Shown here: positions 36,692 through 46,246 of the stretch, piece after piece
Layout of the letters: each line of letters starts with the position of its first letter
Numbering within the stretch: position 1 is the first letter of the stretch
Assembly (NCBI RefSeq): GCF_005886805.2
Contig: NZ_CP045429.1
Coordinates: 4,496,501-4,560,500 of the forward strand
Reading direction: 5' to 3'
Source of the DNA: Pseudoalteromonas rubra
Lineage (GTDB): Bacteria; Pseudomonadota; Gammaproteobacteria; Enterobacterales; Alteromonadaceae
Length of the DNA: 64,000 nt
The notes under the pieces: generated by a model
The model's input: only the letters and a program-made list of their open reading frames with translations
Database searches by the model: none
What the model was told of the DNA's origin: nothing
Program-made: the position numbers and the translations under genes

Positions 36692-37957
36692 ATGTCAGTC
36701 AGAATTTTTCTCCTGCTGTTAACCCTGATATTACTCAGCGGTTGTCAATCTACCCGCTCAGAGCACGCCCCGGAAGAACACCTGACCGGTCACACTACAC
36801 CCGTGGCCCACATTGAACCTGACCGGCCTTTGCCTGCACTGCCAACGCCCCATACCAGCGATGACGTCTGGCAGCGTATTCGCATGCAACTCAGCTTTGC
36901 CAGCTCGACCCACCCCAGAGTGCTGAAGCGGGTTAACTGGTATCTGCAACACCCCAAGTATATGCATACCATCAGCGATCGCGCCCGGCCGTACTTATAT
37001 TATCTGGTGAATGAAGTTGAACGTCGCGGCCTACCCATTGAACTGGCCCTGATGCCGCTGATAGAAAGCGACTTTAACGCCCAGGCCTACTCAGAAAAAC
37101 ATGCCTCCGGGCTATGGCAATTGACACCTTTGATTGCAAAACACTATGGCGTGACCATAAACCCCTGGTTTGACGGACGACAAGATCTGCTCCAGTCGAC
37201 CCAGGCGGCGCTCGATTTTCTGGTGTACCTGCACAAACGCTTTGACGGAAACTGGTATCATGCCATTGCAGCCTACAATACCGGTGAAGGACGGGTCGCC
37301 ACCGCCATCGCCCGCAACCGCAAGGCAGGTAAACCCACAGACTTTTTCTCGCTGAGCCTGCCAAAGCAAACCCGACATTATGTGCCTAAACTACTGGCCG
37401 CGGCCGCTTTGCTAAAACAGCAGCGTATGCACTTTCCGGCCATCGACAATCAGCCCGCCTTTACCCAACTGGCTCTGGAAAAAGCCGTGATCCTGCCCGA
37501 CCAACACGACTGGGCAGAACTAGAAGTCCTCAACCCCGGTTTTCGACGCTTTCCGGTGCTGCTTAACGGACCAGGTCATGTGCTGGTGCCCACGGCTCGG
37601 GCGCAAGAGTGGCAACTGGCCGCCACTGAGTTTCAGGCACTGCCAGATTCACGCTGGCGGCAAGTGGTGGTTCGCCGGGGCGACAGCCTGAGCCGGATTG
37701 CCGGGCAACATAATGTGTCAGTCAGTGAGCTGCGCCAGTTTAATCAGCTCGATAGCGATATGATCCGCATTGGTCAGACGTTACTGTTACCGTCACGCGA
37801 AGAAAAACTGGACTATGTAGTCAAACGCGGCGACAGTTTGTGGCGCATCGCAAAGCAATTTGGCGTATCGGTCAAGGACCTGAAGCGCTGGAACCAGCGT
37901 GACAATAACCGCCTGCGGCTGGGAGAAACACTGGCCATTCATCTCTCAGCGCCCTAA
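36692..37957 (+). CDS. mltD: Membrane-bound lytic murein transglycosylase D
   Basis: The protein has 421 residues. The lipobox LLSGC puts the lipidated Cys at residue 18. The catalytic SLT domain has Glu125 in MPLIESDFNAQAYS, GLWQLTPLIAKHYG and AAYNTGEGRV. Two LysM domains follow (about 328-371 and 378-420), with RRGDSLSRIA and KRGDSLWRIA starts. It cleaves the glycan strands of peptidoglycan from the outer membrane. The family typically has two or more LysM repeats. Confidence 0.92.
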   Translation: MSVRIFLLLLTLILLSGCQSTRSEHAPEEHLTGHTTPVAHIEPDRPLPALPTPHTSDDVWQRIRMQLSFASSTHPRVLKRVNWYLQHPKYMHTISDRARPYLYYLVNEVERRGLPIELALMPLIESDFNAQAYSEKHASGLWQLTPLIAKHYGVTINPWFDGRQDLLQSTQAALDFLVYLHKRFDGNWYHAIAAYNTGEGRVATAIARNRKAGKPTDFFSLSLPKQTRHYVPKLLAAAALLKQQRMHFPAIDNQPAFTQLALEKAVILPDQHDWAELEVLNPGFRRFPVLLNGPGHVLVPTARAQEWQLAATEFQALPDSRWRQVVVRRGDSLSRIAGQHNVSVSELRQFNQLDSDMIRIGQTLLLPSREEKLDYVVKRGDSLWRIAKQFGVSVKDLKRWNQRDNNRLRLGETLAIHLSAP

Positions 37958-37981
37958 CCAACTGTGAAAAGGACACGCCGC

Positions 37982-38773
37982 ATGACACAACAGGAAACCA
38001 CATCAAACACTCAGCATGACGACCAAAACGTGACGGTTTTACCAGATCCTGACCAGCCGGACGAGATTCATCACCCCAAATCCAAGCGGTTTTTTCAGGG
38101 TAAGCAACTGCGGCTGTCTCGCTCCAAAATGAATACGGTGCTGGCCTTGTGTGCCATGTTGATCTCAGCGGCCTCTTTTTACGCCACCTATATGCAGGCG
38201 AAAGCTGCGCAGGAGCAGGTAGCTGCGGCAGAGCGGCAATTGGAAGCAGAAACCTGGCCCTGGCTGCAATTCAACTACAGCAACTTTGATCTCGAGTCAG
38301 AACGACCCAGGATCACCGTAGGCATCCTCAACTCGGGCACCGGCCCGGCCCTGATAAAGTGGGTGCAATACCATTACCGGGGCCAGACCTACGACTCCAT
38401 CATCGCCCTGTTTGATGCCTGCTGTAATATCAGTGCGTATCGTGAAGCACTCGACAGCGCGCAGCAGGATGACAATGACATTAACATGCTGGCCAAATTT
38501 GGCTGGTACGTTACCAGTCGGGCCGAGCACTCGCTGCTTGCGGATGGCGCCTCTCTGCCTCTGTTCACCATGCAAAAAAGTAATTTTAACAACCGCTTAT
38601 GGGATAAAATCGACAGCATGTCTGAACAAGTCGAGGTCTATACCTGTTATTGCTCACTGCTTGAGCAGTGCTATATTTCTACAGTCGACTCGCATGTATC
38701 CCCGGTTTCCGATTGCACCGCGGGTAAGCTGACACTCGCGCAACGTGATAATTCATCCACAGTGGAGCATTAA
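37982..38773 (+). CDS. Single-helix membrane protein, function unknown
   Basis: The ATG at 37982 (AAGGA upstream) is preferred over a GTG at 37964. The 263-residue product has an N-terminal cytoplasmic tail of about 50 polar residues, one hydrophobic helix (VLALCAMLISAASFYATYM), then a helical linker (AKAAQEQVAAAERQLEAE) and a beta-rich domain beginning WPWLQFNYSNFD. There are several Cys near the end (YTCYCSLLEQC). It lies between mltD and the lysozyme gene with short gaps, so the three may be transcribed together. Confidence 0.65.
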   Translation: MTQQETTSNTQHDDQNVTVLPDPDQPDEIHHPKSKRFFQGKQLRLSRSKMNTVLALCAMLISAASFYATYMQAKAAQEQVAAAERQLEAETWPWLQFNYSNFDLESERPRITVGILNSGTGPALIKWVQYHYRGQTYDSIIALFDACCNISAYREALDSAQQDDNDINMLAKFGWYVTSRAEHSLLADGASLPLFTMQKSNFNNRLWDKIDSMSEQVEVYTCYCSLLEQCYISTVDSHVSPVSDCTAGKLTLAQRDNSSTVEH

Positions 38774-38778
38774 CGGGT

Positions 38779-39435
38779 TTGTTAAAACGACTTTTATCTA
38801 AACATCGTACGTCATCACCTGCCGTGAGGCACATTTGCCACTTTGAAGGCGTGATCGACCACTTATATTTAGATACCCGGAGTAATCCCACCATAGGTGT
38901 GGGCTTTCATGTGACCTGCCAGGATGCCTTTACCCGGCTAAGCTTACGGGACAAACGCACCAACAAACCCGCCAGTCGAGCGCAAAAACAGCAAGAATAC
39001 AACACATTAAAACGCCTGCCCGCAGGGAAAACAGCCCGATGGTATGCGCAACACTGTACTTTGCACCTGCCACACAGTGAGAGTATGCGCCTGCTTGAGC
39101 AACAGATCGCTGCTTTTGAACACGAACTGGCGCGCCTGATTAATCCCCAAAATGGTTATATCCGCGCCTATCAGCAACTCCCAAACAGTGTTCAGCTTGC
39201 TTTACTGGACCTGGCATATAACCTGGGCACACCCAACCTCAGCAGCCGCTGGCCCAAACTCTTGGCCGCCTTGAAACGAGAAGACTGGCGACAGGCCGCG
39301 GATGAATGCGCACGTAAACACGTGAGTAAAGCGCGTAACCAGGCCACCCGGCAGTTGTTTATACAAGCTGCTAGCGGCGATAACCTGATAGCCAGGCTGT
39401 TCCGCCGGCTGTGGAGCAAGCTGTGCCGCTCGTGA
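38779..39435 (+). CDS. T4-type (GH24) lysozyme-like protein
   Basis: The protein has 218 residues from a TTG start. Glu23, Asp32 and Thr38 in HFEGVIDHLYLDTRSNPTIG have the same spacing (9 and 6) as E11, D20 and T26 of T4 lysozyme. It would cut peptidoglycan glycan strands. There is no signal peptide, so release would need another route. Part of the following region (residues 50-110) is an insert rich in Lys and Gln relative to phage lysozymes. The gene overlaps the next one by 25 bp. It is probably a domesticated lysozyme rather than a prophage gene, as no phage genes are nearby. Confidence 0.75.
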   Translation: MLKRLLSKHRTSSPAVRHICHFEGVIDHLYLDTRSNPTIGVGFHVTCQDAFTRLSLRDKRTNKPASRAQKQQEYNTLKRLPAGKTARWYAQHCTLHLPHSESMRLLEQQIAAFEHELARLINPQNGYIRAYQQLPNSVQLALLDLAYNLGTPNLSSRWPKLLAALKREDWRQAADECARKHVSKARNQATRQLFIQAASGDNLIARLFRRLWSKLCRS

Positions 39436-40475
39436 CGCTGGCCGATCTGTTTTTTCGTTTTAATGCCATCGGATTGCTGCTTGCCCTGATGTTGTTTAAC
39501 TGGCCCAGATTGAACCAGGCTGAGCGCTGCCTCAGCACGGCACTGGCACTCTGCCTGAGCCTGTTTTTACTCCTCACTCAGCCACTGCCCGAATGGCGCT
39601 TTAATCCGCTGCGTAACCTGTTTCTCGCGGGGACCGAACTATTGCCACTGATGCTCTGTGCATCGGCCTGGTACCTGATCAACCAACGCGTTCCATGTTC
39701 GCTGAACAAATCCTGGGGGCGCTGGTTGCTTGGCGGATCCCTGCTGGCCAGTAGCAGCGTCTTCCTGCTCTACGGCAGCGATACCCATTGGCATACGGTG
39801 ATGCATTTGCTCAGTGCGCTGGCGATGTGTGCCACTTTGTATTATTGCCTGGCCAATTTTAATGATGATCTGGTCAATCACCGCCGTCACCTGAGGTTAA
39901 TTTTAGCGACCTTTGCCCTGCTACACTGCTTGTTGCTGGTCGGGTTTGAGCTCAGCGCCAGCCTGATCCGGCGCGACCCGCTCTTCCTGCTGGCGAATGC
40001 TATCCTGGTGTTTTGTTTATTGCTGTTGGTGACCTGTCTGTCACGTCCGTCACGCACATCTCGCCAGGTACATGCACAGGCTGACACCCAGCCAGTCCCG
40101 GTAAAATGGCAAAGTACCTATCAGGCGCTGAATACCTTGCTTGAACAGGGCATCTATCGTGAGCCAGAACTGACCATAGGGACCCTTGCCGAGCGCCTGG
40201 CGATCCCGCCTCACCAGTTGCGTGTGCTTATCAATCAACAACTTGGCTTCAACAACTTCTCACAGTTTGTTAATCAGCATCGCCTGACGTATGCCGCTAA
40301 ACAACTGCGAGATGTGACACAGGCCCGCACAGCCATCCTGAGCATCGCCTACGAGGCTGGGTTCAATTCGATTGGCCCGTTTAATCGCGCTTTCAAGCAG
40401 TTTTATCAGCTCACCCCGGGGGAATACCGCAAGCAAGCCCTTAATCAGCCGCAGATAAGTGAAAAGACTCTATAG
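39411..40475 (+). CDS. Membrane-anchored AraC-family regulator
   Basis: The GTG at 39411 gives 354 residues; GTG codons at 39423 or 39432 are equally possible. The N-terminal two thirds has about seven hydrophobic helices. The C-terminal AraC domain (about 245-345) has two helix-turn-helices, GTLAERLAIPPHQLRVLIN and ILSIAYEAGFNSIGPFNRAFKQ, and ends in TPGEYRKQ. The signal is unknown. The same layout occurs again at 45154-46209. The 3' end overlaps the convergent thpR-like gene by 35 bp. Confidence 0.8.
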   Translation: MEQAVPLVTLADLFFRFNAIGLLLALMLFNWPRLNQAERCLSTALALCLSLFLLLTQPLPEWRFNPLRNLFLAGTELLPLMLCASAWYLINQRVPCSLNKSWGRWLLGGSLLASSSVFLLYGSDTHWHTVMHLLSALAMCATLYYCLANFNDDLVNHRRHLRLILATFALLHCLLLVGFELSASLIRRDPLFLLANAILVFCLLLLVTCLSRPSRTSRQVHAQADTQPVPVKWQSTYQALNTLLEQGIYREPELTIGTLAERLAIPPHQLRVLINQQLGFNNFSQFVNQHRLTYAAKQLRDVTQARTAILSIAYEAGFNSIGPFNRAFKQFYQLTPGEYRKQALNQPQISEKTL

Positions 40476-40971
40476 GCTGATAGATCAGCCCCCGGGTATC
40501 ACAACGATATGAATGATAAAGATGAAACTGCGTAACCGACAATATCAACGGGGTCATTGGCGCATGCACCACAGGCTCAGTTTTGTGACCGCGAAATAAG
40601 GTAATGTGCGGCGAGAAAGGCAAGCGATCGCGATGTAGCCCCAGCTCAGTACCTAAAGCCCGTAGCGGCTCAGCCAGCGCACGTAACTGTGATGGCACCG
40701 GCTCGGGGCGTAAATAGAAAATCCCATTGCCCGACCAGTAACCCGTATGGGCAAAGGTGAGGGTAAATTCAGGGACCTGCAATTGATGGGCAAACGCCAC
40801 CAACTCTGCGTCATGCTGCGCCTCAACCTGGCCTAAGAAAGCCAGGGTCAGGTGCCAGTTTTCCTGCTTAGTTGGGGCTTTGCTGGCACTCACTTGTGTC
40901 CGCAGCCAGGCAGCAATCTGCGCCTGACCGGGCTCATCTACTTCAATGCCAAAAAACAGGCGTTTTGTCAT
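40441..40971 (-). CDS. thpR: 2'-5' RNA ligase-like/RNA 2',3'-cyclic phosphodiesterase
   Basis: The protein has 176 residues and a GGGAG ribosome site. It belongs to the 2H phosphoesterase superfamily. The two HxTx motifs are HLTLAFLG and HITLFRG. The N-terminal KRLFFGIEVDE is typical of ThpR/LigT. It opens RNA 2',3'-cyclic phosphates. The biological substrate is unclear. Confidence 0.88.
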   Translation of the reverse strand: MTKRLFFGIEVDEPGQAQIAAWLRTQVSASKAPTKQENWHLTLAFLGQVEAQHDAELVAFAHQLQVPEFTLTFAHTGYWSGNGIFYLRPEPVPSQLRALAEPLRALGTELGLHRDRLPFSPHITLFRGHKTEPVVHAPMTPLILSVTQFHLYHSYRCDTRGLIYQPIESFHLSAAD

Positions 40972-41045
40972 ACGTTACTCCCGGTTGTTAACCTGAGTAT
41001 CGCTCAATACCGGTTTTTTCCCAACCTCATGCGTCCATCGGACAG

Positions 41046-41774
41046 TTACTGTGCGCGGGCATAGCGTCGCTCAATAAACAGGCCAAGCAGGCCGGCAACG
41101 AACAACACCATGCCGATAAACTGCATCCAGGCATTGCCCGCACGCGGCACGCTGCGCTCTTGATCTGCCTTTAGTTCAAAGTAGCGGCGTCCATTTTCTA
41201 CCGGTTGTACAAAGGCACTGCCGCGATACTCAAAACTGAAAAACAATTCTGGTGCCTGACGTTTTTGGTACATTAACCGCATTGCGTCAAAGTCTTCCCG
41301 ACTTGCTATTTCAGTTTCACTGACATAGCGCGACCAGCGGGTATAAAGATCCAGCGGCTCTCCCTCGCGCAGTTCACCATGAGAAAAGTACTCGTACTGA
41401 TGCTCCGGCAGAAAAATCGTCCGATAGCCACTGTAAAACAGCGCACAGCCCAATGAAATACACACCAGTGCCGTTATCAGCCAACTGCGTCTGCGCGCCA
41501 GCCGGTGCTTATCCAGATTCTGATACCAGGCCTCAATATCCGGGATCTGCGTGAGATTCTGTCTGTCTCCTTGCTCAGTCAGCCCCGCCATAAAGCTGTC
41601 CAGATCCAGTTGAAGTGCTGCCAGCAGTTTTCTGAACACGTCATTAGACGGTATGGAGTGGTCGTTCTCCAGTTTCGATAAATAACTCTGCTCGACCGTC
41701 ATTTGCGTTGCCAGTTGTGGCTGACTCAATGCTTGCTGTTGTCTTAATTGTTTGATGTATTGTCCGAGTGTCAT
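41046..41774 (-). CDS. Xre-type helix-turn-helix protein with two transmembrane segments
   Basis: The protein has 242 residues and an AAGGACC ribosome site. The Xre domain (1-65) has LSQPQLATQMTVEQSYLSKLEND. A hydrophobic segment (WLITALVCISLGCALFYSGY) near residue 95-115 and a second near the end (FIGMVLFVAGLLGLFI) enclose a soluble, probably periplasmic, domain. It may transmit an outside signal to DNA binding. It is divergent from the beta-lactamase-like gene. Confidence 0.75.
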   Translation of the reverse strand: MTLGQYIKQLRQQQALSQPQLATQMTVEQSYLSKLENDHSIPSNDVFRKLLAALQLDLDSFMAGLTEQGDRQNLTQIPDIEAWYQNLDKHRLARRRSWLITALVCISLGCALFYSGYRTIFLPEHQYEYFSHGELREGEPLDLYTRWSRYVSETEIASREDFDAMRLMYQKRQAPELFFSFEYRGSAFVQPVENGRRYFELKADQERSVPRAGNAWMQFIGMVLFVAGLLGLFIERRYARAQ

Positions 41775-42061
41775 GACCAGGTCCTTATGTTGTTAGAATT
41801 ATGGCCAGTCTTGGTAAGTCATGGATTAATGACAAGATGAATATCCAAGCATACGCAGGAATACAGCACCATACCAGCCTCAGACCACTTAGGATCCAGG
41901 AAAAACCGGTGAAAACTATCGAAAAAATCGCGTGACATTGCACACGACATCGCACCATTTACCTGTCATTTTTAATTTCGGCTAGCATTTTTCATTTTAA
42001 GTAAGATTTAAAAGCTTTTTTATCAGATAGTTAAATAAACTTATTGCGTTAAGGAAAGAAA

Positions 42062-43366
42062 ATGAAATCCCTAATTAGTGTGCTGATCTTACTGCTGACT
42101 ACGCTACTACTCTATTTCGGCTGGCCCGTTTACCAGTTTTTTGCTTTTAATCTGCAAAAAGTACCGGTACTGGCCTCAGCCACACCTCTGCCCGCAGGGC
42201 CGCTGCCCTATCAGGCAAATCATGCGTCCGGGCATGCGATTTTCGCCAGCAAAGCCGAAGCAATACTCAACACAGTCCGGGCCGCCAGTAATGCGCCTGG
42301 GATCTCGGCGGCCGTGGCCTATCAGGGGCAGCTGATCTGGCAGGGCGCTTTGGGCTATGCCGATATTGCGACACGCACACCACTGACGCCAGAGCATCAG
42401 TTTCGCATTGGCAGCACCTCAAAAGCGGTAACCGCCACATTGATGGCCAAACTCATGCAAACTCAGGGCTTTCAATTGGATACTCCCCTAAGCGACAGCC
42501 TGACGCCGCTCCCGAATCCGGCATGGCGAGATATTACGGCGCGCCACCTGGCATCGCACAGCGCCGGATTACCTCATTACAAAGGCAACGAAGACTTACT
42601 GGGGTTTTATCATTCGCTCAGCCTGACTCATCAATTTGATCGAGTACAGGATGCCGTGGCCTTATTTGATGAAGGCCCGCTGCGCTCAGTACCGGGCGAC
42701 GCCTTTTATTACTCCAGTTACGGCACAGTGCTGCTGAGCGCGGTGCTGGCGCAGCATGCTCAACGGCCGTACCTGGATTTATTGCAACATCATATATTCA
42801 GGCCACTGGGTATGACACGCAGTGGCGCTGAGTCGACCGCTGACAAGCTGGCCACCTTTTACTTTAATCGTCGTGGGCAAGATACACAGTATATTCCGTG
42901 GCGCACAGTGAATCTCAGCCATCGCCTGGCCGGTGGCGGTTTGATCAGCACACCGAGCGATCTGGTGCGGCTGGGCAGTGGTTATCTGGACCCCAGCTAC
43001 TTACACACCGATGTACGTGCACAGATCTGGGCACCACAGCGCCTTAATCACGGCAAGGTGAATCCGCAAAACTATGCACTGGGGTGGCGCCGTCATGAGT
43101 ACCAGCCTGGCGATACGCCATTATTTACCTACTACCACCACGGCGGCGTATCACGCGGATCACAAAGTATGTTGATTGTGGTGCCTGAGCATCAGCTCAG
43201 CGTGGCGGTCAATATCAACAGCAAAACCAAACCGTTCAGAACTTTTGGCCAGGCGTCATTATTACTGGCTGACGCTTATGTGCAGCTAACAGCGCAGGCT
43301 CAGCGTGATGTACCCGATAAGCTTGTCAGCGCAGCCTCCAGTACTGCGTCTTTACCGGCAAAATAG
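42062..43366 (+). CDS. Class C beta-lactamase-like serine hydrolase
   Basis: The protein has 434 residues and an AAGGAAAG ribosome site. An uncleaved-looking N-terminal helix (SLISVLILLLTTLLLYFG) suggests a membrane anchor facing the periplasm. Ser118 and Lys121 form the SxxK motif (RIGSTSKAV). YSSYG is in the YxN position and HHGG is in the third motif. It belongs to the beta-lactamase/D-alanine carboxypeptidase/esterase superfamily (Pfam Beta-lactamase). Antibiotic resistance should not be assumed, as many members are esterases or peptidases. Its 3' end overlaps the convergent S41 gene by 67 bp. Confidence 0.88.
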   Translation: MKSLISVLILLLTTLLLYFGWPVYQFFAFNLQKVPVLASATPLPAGPLPYQANHASGHAIFASKAEAILNTVRAASNAPGISAAVAYQGQLIWQGALGYADIATRTPLTPEHQFRIGSTSKAVTATLMAKLMQTQGFQLDTPLSDSLTPLPNPAWRDITARHLASHSAGLPHYKGNEDLLGFYHSLSLTHQFDRVQDAVALFDEGPLRSVPGDAFYYSSYGTVLLSAVLAQHAQRPYLDLLQHHIFRPLGMTRSGAESTADKLATFYFNRRGQDTQYIPWRTVNLSHRLAGGGLISTPSDLVRLGSGYLDPSYLHTDVRAQIWAPQRLNHGKVNPQNYALGWRRHEYQPGDTPLFTYYHHGGVSRGSQSMLIVVPEHQLSVAVNINSKTKPFRTFGQASLLLADAYVQLTAQAQRDVPDKLVSAASSTASLPAK

Positions 43367-45066
43367 TCCTTTGCCATCAGAGCAACTGGCAGGTCAGGCG
43401 CCACCCATACCCGGCTGTCCTCTGCTGCTCCCTGTTGATGAAATTGCGACGAGATCACACCTATTTGGCCACTGTAGGGTAAAGTAAACCAGCCTGCTTC
43501 GCCGATGGCATTAGGCCGAGTACCTGAGGGTTCGCCAACCACAATAGCGCTGGTCAGCTTATCGATCCCCATTAGCAGATCATGGCCAGCCGAAAAAGTA
43601 TTACGCCCTGCCAGGATCATCAACTTGCCATCTGGTTTGAGCGCCTCAAACAGCACCGCTGTGGCGATGGTACTGGGCAACAAAAAGCCATTTCCCCCGC
43701 TGTTATCGCGCAGATCCAATATAAAGTGTTCGGCTTGCCCGGCCAGCAAGCGCTCACGCAGTTGCTGATTAAAGACATCCAGCGACATATCCTGGCGTTC
43801 ATGCACCGCATTAAAGTTCACATACAGCGCCTTGTGAGCAGGCAATAGTTTTGACCAGTAAGGGCCTGAGTGCGAGTGCTGGCGTGGTAACTTAGGAAAG
43901 CCATTGAACTGAATAGCTCGCGGGGTCAGTATCTGTTGCTGTGCTTGCTGATCCTGGCCTCGGACTGTCAGTGCGATTTCATTGGTCTGTTCAATGATCC
44001 CCAGCCCTTGTAATACCGGGGCGAGACTCAAATAGTAGGGCCCCAGCCAGGCTTGCTGCATATTGTTGTCTCGCGGATTGACCTCTCCCGTTTTCGCCAA
44101 CGCCTGTAACGCAGGTGTGTTGCCTATGGTCAAAACCTGCATGCCGACAAGATGCTGATACTCTGCGTCGGCCGCCACAATAAACAGCCCCTCCTCAAAC
44201 AGATAAAACTGCACGGGCAACTGCTGATAATTACCCACTTTGCCCCATGCCGGAATGATAAAGTTGTGGCCATTTTCCAGCATGCCGAGCAGCTGCATCA
44301 GCTCAAACACAATTTGCTGATCGCGCAAAGCGGGAATGCGCTTATCAATTTGCGCCACTTTGTGCGCAAAGGCCTGCTCACTCATGCGATGAAAGGCCGA
44401 TACATGTAAACGCCGGATCTCTGCGGCCAGATAATGCAGATCATAGCGCCAGCGTGCATCTCTGTCCGACTCCGCTGTGGGCTCTGCTCCCACTAACCGG
44501 CGAAAGTCGACATCCTGTGCAAATGCAGCAAAATGTAGATTCGGCTTGCGACTAAACACACCGCGGCCCGTTAGCGAAGGTTTATCATCCCAACGCGCCT
44601 GGAGCGCTCGCTCCAGCCACATCATGGCATTGTGCTTGTCTTTGAGCGCACCATAGAGTTCCGCCAGGGTCATCATCATATCATTGGGGTTATCATGCCA
44701 TTTAGGCAAACGTTGCAGCCGCACGCCCAACTGCAATGCCTTTTTGAGGGGCGCAATGGCGTCCTGCCAGCGTTGTTGCTGCCGATAACCCAGGCTCAGT
44801 AAATACCAGGTGACCCCATCGTTTTGGTAGTCTTCGGTCAGCGTGGTGGCCAATTTAACGACCGCAGGCCAGTTTTCCTGCTCAACCAGCGTGAACAGCT
44901 GCTCTTTACTATGGTAATAGCCAACCGGATCGCGCACCTGATTGGGCAAAACTGGGATCTGATACGCATCGTTATGATACCCGGGCGTGCCTCGCAATGG
45001 CGTTGCCTGTGATTGCTGACCACTCAATACGATGAGTCCAAGTAGTCCAAAAATGACTTTATACAT
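43300..45066 (-). CDS. Exported S41-family protease with TPR-like repeats
   Basis: The protein has 588 residues, an AAGGAGA ribosome site and a signal peptide. Residues 40-170 carry helical repeats of TPR type (WPAVVKLATTLTEDYQNDG, WQDAIAPLKKALQLG). The C-terminal S41 domain has the nucleophile Ser492 in NTFSAGHD and supporting motifs FILDLRDNSGGNG and EPSGTRPNAIGE. It may process or sense periplasmic proteins. A tail protease function like Prc is only one possibility. Confidence 0.85.
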   Translation of the reverse strand: MYKVIFGLLGLIVLSGQQSQATPLRGTPGYHNDAYQIPVLPNQVRDPVGYYHSKEQLFTLVEQENWPAVVKLATTLTEDYQNDGVTWYLLSLGYRQQQRWQDAIAPLKKALQLGVRLQRLPKWHDNPNDMMMTLAELYGALKDKHNAMMWLERALQARWDDKPSLTGRGVFSRKPNLHFAAFAQDVDFRRLVGAEPTAESDRDARWRYDLHYLAAEIRRLHVSAFHRMSEQAFAHKVAQIDKRIPALRDQQIVFELMQLLGMLENGHNFIIPAWGKVGNYQQLPVQFYLFEEGLFIVAADAEYQHLVGMQVLTIGNTPALQALAKTGEVNPRDNNMQQAWLGPYYLSLAPVLQGLGIIEQTNEIALTVRGQDQQAQQQILTPRAIQFNGFPKLPRQHSHSGPYWSKLLPAHKALYVNFNAVHERQDMSLDVFNQQLRERLLAGQAEHFILDLRDNSGGNGFLLPSTIATAVLFEALKPDGKLMILAGRNTFSAGHDLLMGIDKLTSAIVVGEPSGTRPNAIGEAGWFTLPYSGQIGVISSQFHQQGAAEDSRVWVAPDLPVALMAKDYFAGKDAVLEAALTSLSGTSR

Positions 45067-45153
45067 TTGGTTCTCCTTCTAATCTGAGAACCAATGTATT
45101 GAAAAATTTACTTTTATTCGTTCAGGATCCGGTTTCTGTACGTGTCAGGTTAA

Positions 45154-46209
45154 TCAGACCGTTGACTGTGCACGACAAAGCGTACGATACCGGGTGGGCG
45201 TCATGCCCGTGCGTGCTTTGAAGGCCTGATTGAAGGTCGACTTGGCATTAAACCCATTGTCCATCGCAATGCTGAGTATCGAGACCTCAGCGTACGCCGG
45301 ATCGGCCAACTGTTTCTCTATCTGCTCAAGCCTGATTTCATTGATATAATTAGAAAAGTTATTATTCGAGACCGAATTAATCGCCCACGAAACCTGCTTA
45401 ACACCCAGTGATAGCTGATCCGCAATGTGCTGAATACTCAGCCTTGGCTGACAAAATAATGCCTGCTCCCTTATTTGTGCATCCACTGCTTCAAATATCG
45501 ACTGGGCTAACTGCTTGTCCTGGGCCGCTTCTTCGGGCTGACTCAGTGCCTGATACTGTGCCAGACGATTAAAAAAGTGCGGCTGCTTTATCACCCTCAC
45601 CAGCAACAGGGACAAAATGCCAAAAAAGCCCACCTCATGCGCAAAATACCAGTAGGCTTTCCATGGCATGGGCGTTATGGGCTGAACATTCATGCGCACA
45701 AAATCAGTCAGACTCAGTACAACATAACCGCCGAGCAACCAGGTCAGCCAGTTCAGGCCAACCGTAGGTGCGTCAGCATGTACCTGATACACCGTGTCAC
45801 GATAGTCACGCAGCAGCTTCAAAGACGCCACCAGATAGCACAGTAGCATTACGCTACCCAGTGCAATAAGCGGCTGAACAAAATCGGTCAGGCCCAGCGA
45901 AGCTAACGGCAGCAGTAAATGACGGCCAGACTGCAGGACACTTCCAGATGCCCCCACCAATGTTCGGACACTGAGATACCAGACAGGCCCCATGGCCACA
46001 GTAAAAGCCGGGGTAATGACATACCCTGCCAACGAATAACCAGCACTTTCAAGCACGTTGGCAACACAGAGTAAGGCCTGAAATACAAAAAAGAGCACCA
46101 GGCAACGGCTTTTCGGGTTTTGCCACACGAGTATGGCAGCAAAGCACATTTGCCAGGCAAAGATCACCTGAAACAAAGTCAGCCCTGAAATACTAAGCGG
46201 GGTGAGCAT
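45154..46209 (-). CDS. Membrane-anchored AraC-family regulator
   Basis: I use the ATG at 46209, as the upstream 24 in-frame codons are polar and have no ribosome site. The 351-residue protein has about seven hydrophobic helices (1-235), then an AraC domain with LSIQHIADQLSLGVKQVSWAI and SILSIAMDNGFNAKSTFNQAFK and the ending TPTRYRTLCR. Organisation matches the AraC protein at 39411-40475. It starts 37 bp downstream of the secreted-protein gene in the same direction, so the two are probably co-transcribed. Confidence 0.8.
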   Translation of the reverse strand: MLTPLSISGLTLFQVIFAWQMCFAAILVWQNPKSRCLVLFFVFQALLCVANVLESAGYSLAGYVITPAFTVAMGPVWYLSVRTLVGASGSVLQSGRHLLLPLASLGLTDFVQPLIALGSVMLLCYLVASLKLLRDYRDTVYQVHADAPTVGLNWLTWLLGGYVVLSLTDFVRMNVQPITPMPWKAYWYFAHEVGFFGILSLLLVRVIKQPHFFNRLAQYQALSQPEEAAQDKQLAQSIFEAVDAQIREQALFCQPRLSIQHIADQLSLGVKQVSWAINSVSNNNFSNYINEIRLEQIEKQLADPAYAEVSILSIAMDNGFNAKSTFNQAFKARTGMTPTRYRTLCRAQSTV

Positions 46210-46246
46210 GTTTAACTCTTTATTATTGTTATGATTTACTTCACAG

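Noticed and set aside
38779..39435. Prophage lysozyme
   Set aside because: No holin, tail, integrase or other phage genes are nearby, so a domesticated gene is more likely.
42062..43366. Antibiotic-resistance beta-lactamase
   Set aside because: Only the SxxK and general class C fold are seen. Most proteins with this architecture are esterases or peptidases.
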